This document shows positions 46,609 through 56,102 of a DNA stretch of 64,000 bases, one piece after another. The stretch spans positions 186,001-250,000 of the forward strand of contig CBDHFQ010000008.1 in assembly GCA_965262565.1 (NCBI GenBank), in the 5' to 3' direction. Below the pieces are notes generated by a model. It made no database searches and had not been told where the DNA came from. It saw only the letters and a list, made by a program, of their open reading frames with translations. Each line of letters opens with the position of its first letter. The stretch's first letter is position 1. The position numbers were made by a program, and so were the translations under genes. This DNA is from CBDHFQ01 sp965262565. GTDB taxonomy: Bacteria > Bacteroidota > Bacteroidia > J057.

Positions 46609-46641
46609 TTAAGTGTTTTAATATTAATTATTTACACTTAA
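46609..46641. promoter_or_regulatory. Inverted repeat in the Hsp20 leader
   Basis: TTAAGTGT (46609-46616) and ACACTTAA (46634-46641) form a perfect 8-bp inverted repeat with a 17-bp spacer, 14 bp upstream of the Hsp20 start. It could be an operator or an mRNA hairpin. It does not match the CIRCE element. Confidence 0.4.
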
Positions 46642-46749
46642 TCAGAGGCAACTCATATGCCAATTCATTTTTGGTGCCTTTTTGTCATGTGTTGATGGGG
46701 AATATATGACATTATGGCGCTTTTGGGTTGTGGATATTGTCAAATTGGA

Positions 46750-47547
46750 TTATAATCGAATAAATTCGCTTCCTATTTTAGATTTATTGATGGCCCAAAG
46801 ATTGATATCTAAATTATTGACCACTCCATTTCCATCAGCATCAACAGAAATATATTGTTTTAGGGCAGCACTATTCCTGCGCCATAGATTGTAGTCCAGG
46901 TTATTAATAATACCATTACCATCGAAATCTCCAGCATAGAGAATTGAGTTACCTGCTTTTTCTTTCACCTGATTCCTGCCTAAAGCCTCACTTCCTGCAA
47001 ACGGATCAATGGTTTCACCTGCACGTGCTTCAAAGGCAATGGCTAAATGGCTTTTGTGATGGATAGATACGACACTTCTTAGCCCAATAGTGGAATTATT
47101 GCTTGATAATTCCTCAAAGATGATTACACGATTACTGTCAATGGTAGTAATTTGGCCATTTTGATAAAGAATACAGGCTTTTTTTTCAATAATTTCCCCA
47201 CTTGCATTCCTTAGACAAAGGAGTACCCAATCAATCATTTCTTTAGGGATTTGGTTTAGGGTTTCATTGCCTTTATAATTCCAAGGTGCTTCATTAAAAG
47301 GCTGAGAGGTAGGAATCAATCCAGAGGAATTTAACTTATTCACCATTTTTTCCTGATCTACCTGAAAAAAGCTTTCCAGATAGATATGTTGGATAGAAAT
47401 ACCTTCTTCCTGAAATGGAAAAGTTGTTAGGGAGGTGCTGGAGATATCTATTGATAAGGCCGATGAACACTGAATCGATCGAGCTGATTGGCTGTGAATT
47501 TTTAGAGCAAGAAAGAGTGAAAGGAATAACAAGGAGTGCTGTCCCAC
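46750..47547 (-). CDS. Secreted protein with dockerin-like tail
   Basis: A 265-residue secreted protein beginning at a GTG (residues 1 to about 20 form a signal peptide ending near HSQSAR). The body is related to the C-terminal module of the neighbouring glycoside-hydrolase-like protein (IYLESFFQ, FNEAPWNYKGNETLNQIPKE, HHKSHLAIAFEARAGETIDP). It ends with two dockerin/EF-hand-like repeats (GDFDGNGIINNLDYNLWRRN and VDADGNGVVNNLDINLWA). No catalytic domain or T9SS sorting sequence is recognisable. It is 77 bp downstream of the related gene and likely arose by duplication of its tail. Confidence 0.75.
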   Translation of the reverse strand: MGQHSLLFLSLFLALKIHSQSARSIQCSSALSIDISSTSLTTFPFQEEGISIQHIYLESFFQVDQEKMVNKLNSSGLIPTSQPFNEAPWNYKGNETLNQIPKEMIDWVLLCLRNASGEIIEKKACILYQNGQITTIDSNRVIIFEELSSNNSTIGLRSVVSIHHKSHLAIAFEARAGETIDPFAGSEALGRNQVKEKAGNSILYAGDFDGNGIINNLDYNLWRRNSAALKQYISVDADGNGVVNNLDINLWAINKSKIGSEFIRL

Positions 47548-47623
47548 AGTATTAATTAAATATTCTTTAAATATAATACTTAGTCCGTCCTTTTTTAGGC
47601 TTATATCCTGGGTAATACTTACA

Positions 47624-49894
47624 TTACTGAATCCATTGACTACCTAATTTGGATCTATTTCTATACCAAATATTAGCATCTTGATTGTTGATGATCCCAT
47701 TACCGTCTCCATCAATAGGAAGGTACTTTTTCAGGCTGGCTGCATTGTCTTTCCATAAATTGTAATCCTGATTGTTGAGAATTCCGTTTCCATCATAATC
47801 TCCACCATATAAGACAGGGACATTTTGGATCAATTTCATTTGTTCATTGCCTAAGGGAGTATTTCCATTTAGTGGGTCTATCCGTTCTCCAGCTGTAGCC
47901 CTGAATGCGACAGCTAGGTGACTCCTGTGATGGAAGGAAAATAAAAAGCTAGTATCTTTCACTCCTGTTGGGTCGCCTATAGCGGCAAAAGAATTTGGAA
48001 GAATCATCTCTTTAAATGTCAGCGTATCCTTACCATCAACGGTTTTTACTTTTCCTGATTGGGTGAGAATACAGGCTTTTTGTTCAAGAATATTTCCAGA
48101 TGGATCCCTCAAAGATACCAAAACCCAATCCGCCATATCTTTGGGTACATAGGATAATGAGTCGTCTCCTTCATAATTCCATGGGAAAGCTGAAAAAGGA
48201 GGAGATAGAGGAATCAGTCCACCAGTATTCAGGAAGCTATCCATTTTTTGAGTTGCTGAATTGAAATACCCTTCCAAATACATATTTCGAAAGGAAATAC
48301 CTTCCATTATCGGTGGAGTTAGGGGTTCCAAGTGTTTTAACTCAAAAACCAACGCCCAATCAGAGACCATGGGAAGTGATATATCTACCGTATCGTTTAT
48401 TAAAGAAGGTAATTCTATTTCTTCGTAAGGGCCTTTCGTATTTACAGCGATCACCTTTATCGTATCGGAAAATAATGATAGGTCAATGGACAAGCTGTCT
48501 GTTTCTTCTTTGTAAATAATGATACGCTGCACACTACTATCTACTAATCCATATCCGTTTGAGATACGGTTATTGACTTTCATATCAAGTGTTAGCCTGT
48601 CTTGTCCTATCCAAAATTGATAATGGGTTTGAAGCTGATTAATATCAGGGTAAGGATATCCATTAAATGCCTTTAAAGAAGGATCATAGAACCCATGAAA
48701 TCCTCCCACACCACCTGCCATCGATTGCCACCATAGTAACCTTCTGCTTCCATCCATATCTAAATTATATCCCTTTCGTTGGTAGGTATGCCGCTCTTCA
48801 TAACATACAGCCTGGCGTTGTGATTGTTCACGATGTTCCACGACTTCGGCATAGGTTGAAGGTAGGCTGGTTTTGTAATCCTGATTATTTCCTCCCTGGC
48901 TTGCATAGGAAAGCATATTATTTGGATCTCCCTTTAATTCAAATCCTCTTGTGCTAAGTAAATGATCCCAACCTAAATAATCGTGTAAATAATTGGCCCA
49001 TTCATTTCGCTGTTCATCATCGGTCCATTCATTTAAGTCAAATCCATAGCCCATGGACCATCCAGGTAAAGGGCCTAAACGTGCTGCTATATATCTTTGG
49101 AGACGTTTATCTACAGGGCCATTTATTCCTCCTGGAATTCCTTTAGGGGTCCATTTTCTTGACTCATCTCCCCATGCCCAGAAATGAACTCGCCCTCCAC
49201 GTTGGTGTACAGTATATAAGATCGCTTCCAGTTGTTCAAATGTGCGGATATCGGGTTCTTCGCTTTGGTGCTTTGTGTGTTTCTGTACTCCGAGCTCAAA
49301 AAATTGGTTGAGAATATGAAAGAAAATAATTTCTGCTCCGTTATCCATCGCATCATCTAAATATGCATGTGTCAACTCATTGTTCCAATTCGTCAAATCT
49401 CCCCCAATTTCTGGAAAAGTATAAGCATTCATATACACCTGAAATCTGTAAGGCACTAATTCAGCCTCATTTCCTTTTTGAATGACAAAGCTATTTCCAA
49501 TATGTGTCAAAAAACCTTTGATATTGGAATCTTCATTCTCTATCACTTCTACACTTCCCTTCAATTCATTTAATTCTGGATCATGACTTTGAGTAGTATA
49601 GGTCCATTTTCCCATCCTCGTTCCAGTAAACCTGAATTTCCATTCTTGGTTTTTATTGTAGAACATGTGGGTGCGATGTGTTTCTCCAGTGGTTTCATGG
49701 ACAAATGTCACTGCTGCAATCAGGTCAAAGGGATTACCTACCCAGGATAGATTATCAATGGTCCATTCATAAGTTTCATACATCTTTACAATGGGCACTT
49801 CGATGTCAGAATGGCTATCAGTATGAGAAGGTAGGGCAACAATGAACGTATGAGCATAGGTCAGGAACAGTAGCGTAACAATACGCGGAACCAT
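47624..49894 (-). CDS. DUF5060 glycoside-hydrolase-like protein with dockerin-like tail
   Basis: A 756-residue secreted protein with a signal peptide (residues 1-20). An N-terminal DUF5060 beta-sandwich (about 35-125) is marked by YEWTIDNLSWVGNPFDL and FRFTGTRMGKWTYTT. The central domain (about 130-440) resembles a TIM-barrel glycoside hydrolase: AEIIFFHILNQFFELG, GRVHFWAWGDES, GYGFDLNEWTDDEQ (candidate acid/base Glu) and AVCYEERHTYQRKG (candidate nucleophile Glu). The remainder (about 535-756) is the module shared with the next gene, ending in dockerin-like repeats (GDYDGNGILNNQDYNLWKDN and IDGDGNGIINNQDANIWYRN). The substrate is unknown. The two genes probably form an operon. Confidence 0.82.
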   Translation of the reverse strand: MVPRIVTLLFLTYAHTFIVALPSHTDSHSDIEVPIVKMYETYEWTIDNLSWVGNPFDLIAAVTFVHETTGETHRTHMFYNKNQEWKFRFTGTRMGKWTYTTQSHDPELNELKGSVEVIENEDSNIKGFLTHIGNSFVIQKGNEAELVPYRFQVYMNAYTFPEIGGDLTNWNNELTHAYLDDAMDNGAEIIFFHILNQFFELGVQKHTKHQSEEPDIRTFEQLEAILYTVHQRGGRVHFWAWGDESRKWTPKGIPGGINGPVDKRLQRYIAARLGPLPGWSMGYGFDLNEWTDDEQRNEWANYLHDYLGWDHLLSTRGFELKGDPNNMLSYASQGGNNQDYKTSLPSTYAEVVEHREQSQRQAVCYEERHTYQRKGYNLDMDGSRRLLWWQSMAGGVGGFHGFYDPSLKAFNGYPYPDINQLQTHYQFWIGQDRLTLDMKVNNRISNGYGLVDSSVQRIIIYKEETDSLSIDLSLFSDTIKVIAVNTKGPYEEIELPSLINDTVDISLPMVSDWALVFELKHLEPLTPPIMEGISFRNMYLEGYFNSATQKMDSFLNTGGLIPLSPPFSAFPWNYEGDDSLSYVPKDMADWVLVSLRDPSGNILEQKACILTQSGKVKTVDGKDTLTFKEMILPNSFAAIGDPTGVKDTSFLFSFHHRSHLAVAFRATAGERIDPLNGNTPLGNEQMKLIQNVPVLYGGDYDGNGILNNQDYNLWKDNAASLKKYLPIDGDGNGIINNQDANIWYRNRSKLGSQWIQ

Positions 49895-50143
49895 AGAACT
49901 TTAAGACTTTAAGTTTCATGAACCTAAACAGTCCATGATGGCTGAAATATTTCACAAAAAAAATAAATCAAATGATTGTATAACGAATTAACTCGGGTTT
50001 TAGTGAAGGGATGTTAGAATTCGACTTTATTTTTTGGTCGGATCCATTTGAGATCGAAAGTGGAAGGATTGTAAAAGAAATTTTCTATCTATTTGCCATT
50101 ATATGTCAGATTATCGTATTTTTTTGAGGTAAATATTACTCGT

Positions 50144-52771
50144 ATGCCCACATCTGATACTATACAAGCTTTTATCCAAAAATACCAACTGAAGGTAATT
50201 GAATCTCATGATCCATCCATACGATTTTTTCATCCTTTTAGAGGAACCAAGACAAGGCTTTCTCCTGACCAACCTCCTTTTTCTAATCCAGGATCGTTGG
50301 TGTTGGAAGATGGGTTTATCGTAAGTCTAAATGCTTGTGGAAAAAATTGGAAAGATGCTGATGTAGAAGCTCTGTGGCGTAATCAAGATTGTACAAAGTT
50401 AGAGGCGATTAATCTGGCTGAAAATGAAATAACGAAGGTACATTTCCCTGATCGACTCACTTCTCTCTCATATATTAATTTGTGTGAAAATTCTTCCCTT
50501 AATGAGTTAGTTTTTGATACCCCACTTCCGGAACTGGAAGTGCTGGATATAAGCAATTGCGCATTGGAACAACTGAATTTACCCCAAGGATTTGAACAAC
50601 TACAAACCCTCGATTTACATAAAAATAATCTTTCCTCGCTTACCTTTGAAGCCGACTGTCCCTCATTGGAACATCTCTTTTTAAGCGAGAATGAGTTGAT
50701 CCATCTGCATTTACCCGCCGGCTTTCACCAATTAAAGCATCTTTACCTGAATCAAAATAAGATCAAGGAAGTCATATTCGATTCGGATTTGCCCGAGTTA
50801 CGGGTATTAGATCTGGAGAAGAACAAATTGAAACAATTACCGAAAGCCTTTCTTTTCCGCTTTCAGAAATTGGAGAGTTTGTACTTGTATGAAAATGCTA
50901 TGACGGATATTCCTATAGAAGTGATTTCTGGAGGAGAACGAGATAATGCGTTGGAAAATATTAGAAATTACCTGGAGTCTTTACAGTCTTCTACCAAAAG
51001 TATATTTGATACGGCTCACTATTTACATCAGGCCAAAATGATTTTAGTAGGGAATGGAGAGGTGGGGAAGACTTCTATTCGCCGTAAATTATTGGACAAA
51101 AAAGCCCCTTTACCTAAGAAAAATGAGCGTACGGAGGGATTGGATATTGTTCCTTATATCGTTAAAGACATTCCAGCTTCCGTGACAGGTCTTGAAAAGG
51201 AAATAGATTTTCAACTAAATATTTGGGATTTTGGTGGTCAAGGAAGATATAGGGAAGTTCAGCAGTTGTTTTGTAGCAGGAAATCGCTCTATGTATTTGT
51301 TACAGCGTATGATGACCAACCTAAGAAGGAAGATTATGTGGGCTTCGAATATTGGTTGAATATGGTCAGTGCCTATAGTTTTAATGAAACTAGGGCAATG
51401 GCAAGTCCTGTAATTCACGTAGTTAATAAGTGTGATTTAGAGCAATTAGATATTCAGCAAAAAACGAGAAGATCCCTGTTTCCTAATATTCATAAATTTG
51501 TGGCTATTAGCTGTAAAGATCCGATGATAAGATTTGAGGAATTAGAGGAGGCGATCAGAACGGCCCTTCCCAATATTTCGAATAGTGTTTTTTCTTTCCA
51601 GGTAGCTTCGAATTGGCTGAACGTGAAAAAGGAATTAGAAGCACTGGTAAAGCAGCGACGTACTCAGCTTTCGTTAACAGAATATTATGACATTTGTAAG
51701 AAGGATGGATTGGATCAGAGTCATGCTGACACATGGTTAGAAATTCTTGATCGTATAGGGAGCCTTATTTATTTTGGGGATTATCCCGACCTAAAAGATT
51801 GGATCATCTTGGACCCTATTTGGGTGAAAGATTCTATTTACAAAGTGTTGAATTCTGAATTTGCTGAAGGGGGAATCCTGCAATCGCGATTTTTTAAGTA
51901 TATCTGGCCCGATGTTTCTGAGGAGGAATATCAAAAGATCGTAGCGCTGATGCAAAAATATAAATTGTGTTATGCTCGAAAAGATCATGAGGATATGGTC
52001 GAGTATGTGGTTCCAGCTTTGTTGCCTATCGAGAAACCCAAAAGAATGAATTCGTATGCGCATTTAGCTACCCCTGATTATCAGTTTAGATTAGTCTATG
52101 CGCCTTTTATCCCTGCAGGAACGGTTAATAAGCTGATCGTATTGTTAGAAGAAAAATGGATGAGTGTAATGGAAAATGAGGAATTGGTTCAGGGGAATGA
52201 GAGGCGTTCATCATTTCACGGTACTTTTCAGGTAGTAGTCTATAATAATTTGAGATGGAGAAATAATGTTGTGATTCACGCACCTCAAGACGAAACATAT
52301 GCTCACATGAAAGAGGTTTGGCATGATAAAGCGGTGTTTGTGGATATGTATGGTAAACATGGTAAAGCTTTGTATGAATTTGTATTAGAAGCGTTGAGAA
52401 GATTAAATCAGGAGCTGAAGGAAAAGAAGTATTTACAAAATTTGATCATTGAACCTGAGGCCTGGTTTAATGGAAAGTGGAGGAAGATGAGTGATCTGGA
52501 AGAATTTGGGGTCGAGCTTTTTCATGAGGAACAACAATTGGAAGCTGCTGAAAATCCCAAGCAATTGTTGGCGCAGGGGAGATTAAAAGAGGCGTTGGAG
52601 GTATTGGCATTATCGGTTTCATCAGAACATGAATCCACCATTATTAATTTACAATTTAGATTAAGCCAATTAACTCAGGAAATTGATAAGGATGTGATTA
52701 ATGCAGGTGACGCACGGCAAGAAAGGAATAAGATAGTTGAAGCTATATGGAATTTACTCAATGGAGGTTAA
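50144..52771 (+). CDS. LRR-Roc-COR (ROCO) GTPase with C-terminal effector-associated domain
   Basis: An 875-residue cytoplasmic protein. About eight leucine-rich repeats (about residues 75-275: LEVLDISNCALEQLNLP, LQTLDLHKNNLSSLTF, LEHLFLSENELIHLHLP and similar) precede a Roc GTPase with P-loop LVGNGEVGKTSIRRKL (about 300), switch II IWDFGGQGRYREVQQLF (about 362) and NKCD (about 428). A COR-type domain follows (about 480-680) and then a mixed region to about 790. The last 75 residues (QLLAQGRLKEALEVLA, INLQFRLSQLTQE, ARQERNKIVEAIWNLL) form an effector-associated helical domain that matches the N-terminus of the TIR protein downstream. The open frame starts at TTG 50093, but the ATG at 50144 is chosen. 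LRRs would sense, the GTPase would switch, and the tail would recruit the effector. Confidence 0.9.
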   Translation: MPTSDTIQAFIQKYQLKVIESHDPSIRFFHPFRGTKTRLSPDQPPFSNPGSLVLEDGFIVSLNACGKNWKDADVEALWRNQDCTKLEAINLAENEITKVHFPDRLTSLSYINLCENSSLNELVFDTPLPELEVLDISNCALEQLNLPQGFEQLQTLDLHKNNLSSLTFEADCPSLEHLFLSENELIHLHLPAGFHQLKHLYLNQNKIKEVIFDSDLPELRVLDLEKNKLKQLPKAFLFRFQKLESLYLYENAMTDIPIEVISGGERDNALENIRNYLESLQSSTKSIFDTAHYLHQAKMILVGNGEVGKTSIRRKLLDKKAPLPKKNERTEGLDIVPYIVKDIPASVTGLEKEIDFQLNIWDFGGQGRYREVQQLFCSRKSLYVFVTAYDDQPKKEDYVGFEYWLNMVSAYSFNETRAMASPVIHVVNKCDLEQLDIQQKTRRSLFPNIHKFVAISCKDPMIRFEELEEAIRTALPNISNSVFSFQVASNWLNVKKELEALVKQRRTQLSLTEYYDICKKDGLDQSHADTWLEILDRIGSLIYFGDYPDLKDWIILDPIWVKDSIYKVLNSEFAEGGILQSRFFKYIWPDVSEEEYQKIVALMQKYKLCYARKDHEDMVEYVVPALLPIEKPKRMNSYAHLATPDYQFRLVYAPFIPAGTVNKLIVLLEEKWMSVMENEELVQGNERRSSFHGTFQVVVYNNLRWRNNVVIHAPQDETYAHMKEVWHDKAVFVDMYGKHGKALYEFVLEALRRLNQELKEKKYLQNLIIEPEAWFNGKWRKMSDLEEFGVELFHEEQQLEAAENPKQLLAQGRLKEALEVLALSVSSEHESTIINLQFRLSQLTQEIDKDVINAGDARQERNKIVEAIWNLLNGG

Positions 52772-53031
52772 GTCGATATTGATACGGAAGAGCGGTAAAT
52801 ATTGTAAGAATTGATCATATATCTGGAATGAGCTCGGCTAATTCTCGTTATTTTGGCAAATGGCACCAAATTATTATTCGATAAAGGATTATGTCTAATA
52901 ATTTTAGTTTCTCATTCTTTTTCGATGGTCTTTCTTATTTGATTTTCAAGAGATTCCATATATCAAAGCGCTTACGTTAAGTTTGAGGTGTTTAAAAGTG
53001 TGTACGTTGGTATTATATAGAAAAATAAAAT

Positions 53032-53775
53032 ATGATAATGAAAGATGTTTATTCACACATTCGACAACTTATTGCTGAGGGTAAACTAGGTCAAGCCTTA
53101 ACCTTGTTAGCTGCTAAGCTTACAGGTACAGAACAAACGGAGGTGATCATTTTACAAAGCCAACTTAGCCAGCTGGAGCGTAGTGAAAGAATTGGAAGCA
53201 TTGGTTTTTCAGATGCTAATATCGTTCGATCGAGAATCAGTGATTCAACATTGAAATTGGCACATATATTAGCGAAACAACAGAAAAATAGGGAAGAAGA
53301 TACAAATTCTGATCTAAGACAGAAAAAGAACCTGGAATACTATAAGGCTAAACGCCTATTTTTCTCCTATTCGAAATCCGACCGAACATATGTGGATCAA
53401 TTTCTCCGACATTTGGCTGGATTGAGAAGAATGGGAAAAATTGAAGCCTGGGATGATTCTCAGATTCAACCTGGAGATAATTGGGATGGAACGATTCGGA
53501 ATGAGTTGGCTATGGCAGATATTATTTTATTACTTATTAGTGCAGATTTTATAGCCACAGATTATGTATGGGGCGTAGAAATCAAGGAAGCAATGGCAAG
53601 ACATGACCAGGGAAATGCTATTGTTATTCCTATTATTTTGAGGCCATGCAGATGGACGGGCTTACCTTTTGGTAGACTTCAGGGCCTTCCTTCAAAGGGA
53701 ACACCTATTTCCACTTACCCCAATGTAGATCAAGCCTGGACAGAGGTTGTAGAAGGCTTGGAGCGAATTTTGTGA
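53032..53775 (+). CDS. TIR-domain effector with N-terminal effector-associated domain
   Basis: A 247-residue protein. Residues 5-85 form the same helical effector-associated domain as the ROCO tail (RQLIAEGKLGQALTLLAAKL, VIILQSQLSQLE, FSDANIVRSRISDSTLKLAH), of the EAD11-like kind used in bacterial immune proteins. A short linker leads to a TIR domain from about residue 106: AKRLFFSYSKSDRTYVDQFL, IEAWDDSQIQPGDNWDGTIR, ADIILLLISADFIATDYVWG and VEIKEAMARHDQ, then VIPIILRPCRW. Glu183 in WGVEIKEAM fits the catalytic glutamate of NAD-cleaving TIR domains. No signal peptide is present. It is 260 bp after the GTPase gene; a TAAGTTTG sequence at 52978-52985 resembles a Bacteroidota -7 box, so it may have its own promoter as well. 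Predicted to deplete or process NAD when activated. Confidence 0.92.
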   Translation: MIMKDVYSHIRQLIAEGKLGQALTLLAAKLTGTEQTEVIILQSQLSQLERSERIGSIGFSDANIVRSRISDSTLKLAHILAKQQKNREEDTNSDLRQKKNLEYYKAKRLFFSYSKSDRTYVDQFLRHLAGLRRMGKIEAWDDSQIQPGDNWDGTIRNELAMADIILLLISADFIATDYVWGVEIKEAMARHDQGNAIVIPIILRPCRWTGLPFGRLQGLPSKGTPISTYPNVDQAWTEVVEGLERIL

Positions 53776-53964
53776 GCTATTTGTACCCTATAAATTATAT
53801 TTATTCCTTACTCAAAGCTTATTCTATAACCACATATATTAACCCCTCCTGTAGTAATCAATTAAATTTGGTATGGCATTTGATTCCATACATACAGTCG
53901 CCTCCTGAATAATAGGATTATCCTTCGCAAGCGTTCCTATGCTTCCATATTAAATCCTATTATA

Positions 53965-54639
53965 ATGAAATTCCATAACAACATTAAACACGATGAACTC
54001 TGGAAGAGTTTCCTGAATGATTTTATCCAAGAGATGATTCGTTTCTTTTATCCTCATTTAATAGAGGGGCGAAAGATTAGGTCCATTATCTTTCTGGAAC
54101 AGGAGCTTGAGCGCATTATTCAGGAATCAGATCAAGAGAAAAAAAGAGTCGATATTAGAATCCTCGGATAAGCCCTTTGCATTAGTATTATTAGCAGCTA
54201 AAAAGGCTATTGGGGTAAGACGTGGAACAGAGGACCAAAAATTATCCTTTCGAATAGAAATGACGAAGAGATTATTTGAAAAGAAGTATGATACCTATAC
54301 TACAAGAAAGTTGTATTATTTTATCCGAAATTATATTAAATTTTTCAGAGAAGAGACCGATCTACAATTTAAAGAAGAAATGAAATACTCAGGCCATCTA
54401 CAGATACTATGGGGCTTCTAGAACTTGAAGAGTTCAAGAACTAAGAAGCTATCAAAAGGGAATTGGAAAACGCTAAAGCAGAAGCTATAGTTAAGGGGAG
54501 GCTAGCAGAACAAGAAAAGTCTCGCGAAATCGCTAAAAACTTTTTGGATTCTGAAGCATTTAAGAAAGGTGCATTAACATACCAAATGATTGCTGAAGCC
54601 ACCGGATTAACGGAAGAGGAAGTCAGAAAATTGAAATAG
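53965..54639 (+). pseudogene. Broken Rpn-like PD-(D/E)XK nuclease gene
   Basis: Three pieces of one protein lie in succession. Frame 1 from 53965 starts MKFHNNIKHDELWKSFLNDF and includes IIFLEQELERIIQESDQEKK, then breaks at about 54150. A second frame carries SDKPFALVLLAAKKAIGVRR, RIEMTKRLFEKKYDTYTT and the YYFIRNYIKFFREETDLQF stretch and stops at 54421. The original frame resumes from about 54409 (MGLLELEEFKN), meets a stop at 54442, and continues with EAIKRELENAKAEAIVKGRL and a helix-turn-helix-like tail (ATGLTEEEVRKLK) to the stop at 54639. That tail matches the intact Rpn-type protein at 456-1355. At least two frameshifts and one stop, plus missing core, make it non-functional. Confidence 0.8.
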
Positions 54640-54649
54640 AGCGGATCAT

Positions 54650-56098
54650 TCATTTCCCCATGGCGCGAATTAAATTGACGGTACTGATCAACTGTTGACC
54701 GAGTAATTGGGCGGCTAATCGTTCAGCGTCCAATTCCAATCTCTCTGCATCAGCTACTTCAAGATATGTCACCAGCCCCTTCGTATAACGACTTTTAGAT
54801 AAAGTAGCAGCCTGCTGTGCTGCCTCTAAAAATGCTTGCTGGGCCTCTAATTGTTCCCGAATTCTATTCAGGCCGTTTAATGCGTTCTCCACTTGTTGGA
54901 AAGCAACTAATTCTCTGCGGTTTAATTCATCCCTTGCCGCAGCTAATTGAAATTGGCTCACCTCTAATTGAGCTTTCCTTCTAAACCCTTCGAAAATTGG
55001 GATAGCTAACGTTCCTCCAATTAACCAGGTACGACTATCTCCTTCAAACCACTCATCAAAGGTTCCAGAAGTAAGTCCTATTTGTCCATTCATAAATAGA
55101 GAAGGAAGCAGATTTTTTCGGCTGCTCTGCATTCTTTCTTCAGCAGCTCTCATCTGTAAATTTGCTTCTATTACATCTGGGCGGTGTTCAAGAACATATG
55201 AAGGGCTTTCCGTTCGGATATCAGGGGCTAAATACTCAACTGGGGTAAAGGGAACAGAAAAATTACTGGGTATGAGACCGCACAAAATAGCTAAGGCCAG
55301 CTCTACCTCTGTTCTGGCTTGTAAAATATTTTTCAACTGAACTTCTACTGAGGCTAATTCTGTTTTGGCTCGCTGAAGATCAATTTCATTCACCAATCCC
55401 GCATTAAAACGCGTATCTACAATATCTAGATTATCTTTTCGGGTAGTAACAGTCCGTTCCAATATAGCATACTCCGTATCCAAAGAAACCAACAAGAAAA
55501 AATTGCTGGCTACCTCTGTAGTAATAGCGAGTTTCAAGTCCTCTCGGGAAGCTTTAACTGCTTCCATATCAAATTGAGATGCCTGAAGATTGTCCCGAAT
55601 TCTACCAAATATATCTATCTCATAAGACACATCAAGCGGTAACGCATAAGTATTGATCGTTATACGAGTTGCCGGCACATCAAATGGAAGAGGGCGGTTA
55701 GCTGCAAACTGCTGGCGATTGACCACAGGATTTAGGCCAACATTCGGAAAAAGACCGGAACGCGCTACTCTCACCTGGGCTCTGGATTCGGCTACACGTT
55801 TTTCCAGGATTTGAAGGGAGTAGTTTTGTTTGATAGCTAGTTGTTCCAATGAATCCAAGAATGGATATGAAAAGTAGGTCCACCACAAATCGGGATTGAT
55901 TTCTTCGATGGTACTAGCTGCATTCAGTGTATCCATGTTAATCGTGAGGTTCAAAGGCTCACGCTGTTCTTCCCATTTCCATTGTTGAGGGAGATTTACC
56001 CTATTGGCAGAAATAAGAGAATCTTGAGCGTGAATTTCTCCTCCACATATAGACAATAGTACAAATAAATAAAGCTTGCGAATACTGATAAATTCCAT
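54650..56098 (-). CDS. TolC-type efflux outer-membrane channel protein (RND outer membrane factor)
   Basis: A 482-residue outer-membrane factor. Signal peptide (residues 1-24, ending GGEIHAQ). Two long coiled helical regions of the TolC/NodT type are evident: LEQLAIKQNYSLQILEKRV with AESRAQVRVARSGLFPNV, and RLEEL-like repeats near LIEANLQMRAAEERMQSSRK. The C-terminal half ends with ERLAAQLLGQQLISTVNLIRAM. It forms the exit channel for the RND pump. It is the last gene of the adaptor-pump-channel operon, 4 bp after the pump gene. Confidence 0.93.
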   Translation of the reverse strand: MEFISIRKLYLFVLLSICGGEIHAQDSLISANRVNLPQQWKWEEQREPLNLTINMDTLNAASTIEEINPDLWWTYFSYPFLDSLEQLAIKQNYSLQILEKRVAESRAQVRVARSGLFPNVGLNPVVNRQQFAANRPLPFDVPATRITINTYALPLDVSYEIDIFGRIRDNLQASQFDMEAVKASREDLKLAITTEVASNFFLLVSLDTEYAILERTVTTRKDNLDIVDTRFNAGLVNEIDLQRAKTELASVEVQLKNILQARTEVELALAILCGLIPSNFSVPFTPVEYLAPDIRTESPSYVLEHRPDVIEANLQMRAAEERMQSSRKNLLPSLFMNGQIGLTSGTFDEWFEGDSRTWLIGGTLAIPIFEGFRRKAQLEVSQFQLAAARDELNRRELVAFQQVENALNGLNRIREQLEAQQAFLEAAQQAATLSKSRYTKGLVTYLEVADAERLELDAERLAAQLLGQQLISTVNLIRAMGK

Positions 56099-56102
56099 AC
56101 GT

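Noticed and set aside
46609..46641. CIRCE heat-shock operator
   Set aside because: The inverted repeat has a different sequence and a 17-bp spacer, not the CIRCE pattern with 9 bp.
54107..54421. A separate 104-codon gene
   Set aside because: Its sequence is the middle part of the same protein as the frames at 53965 and 54409-54639, so it is a piece of one broken gene.
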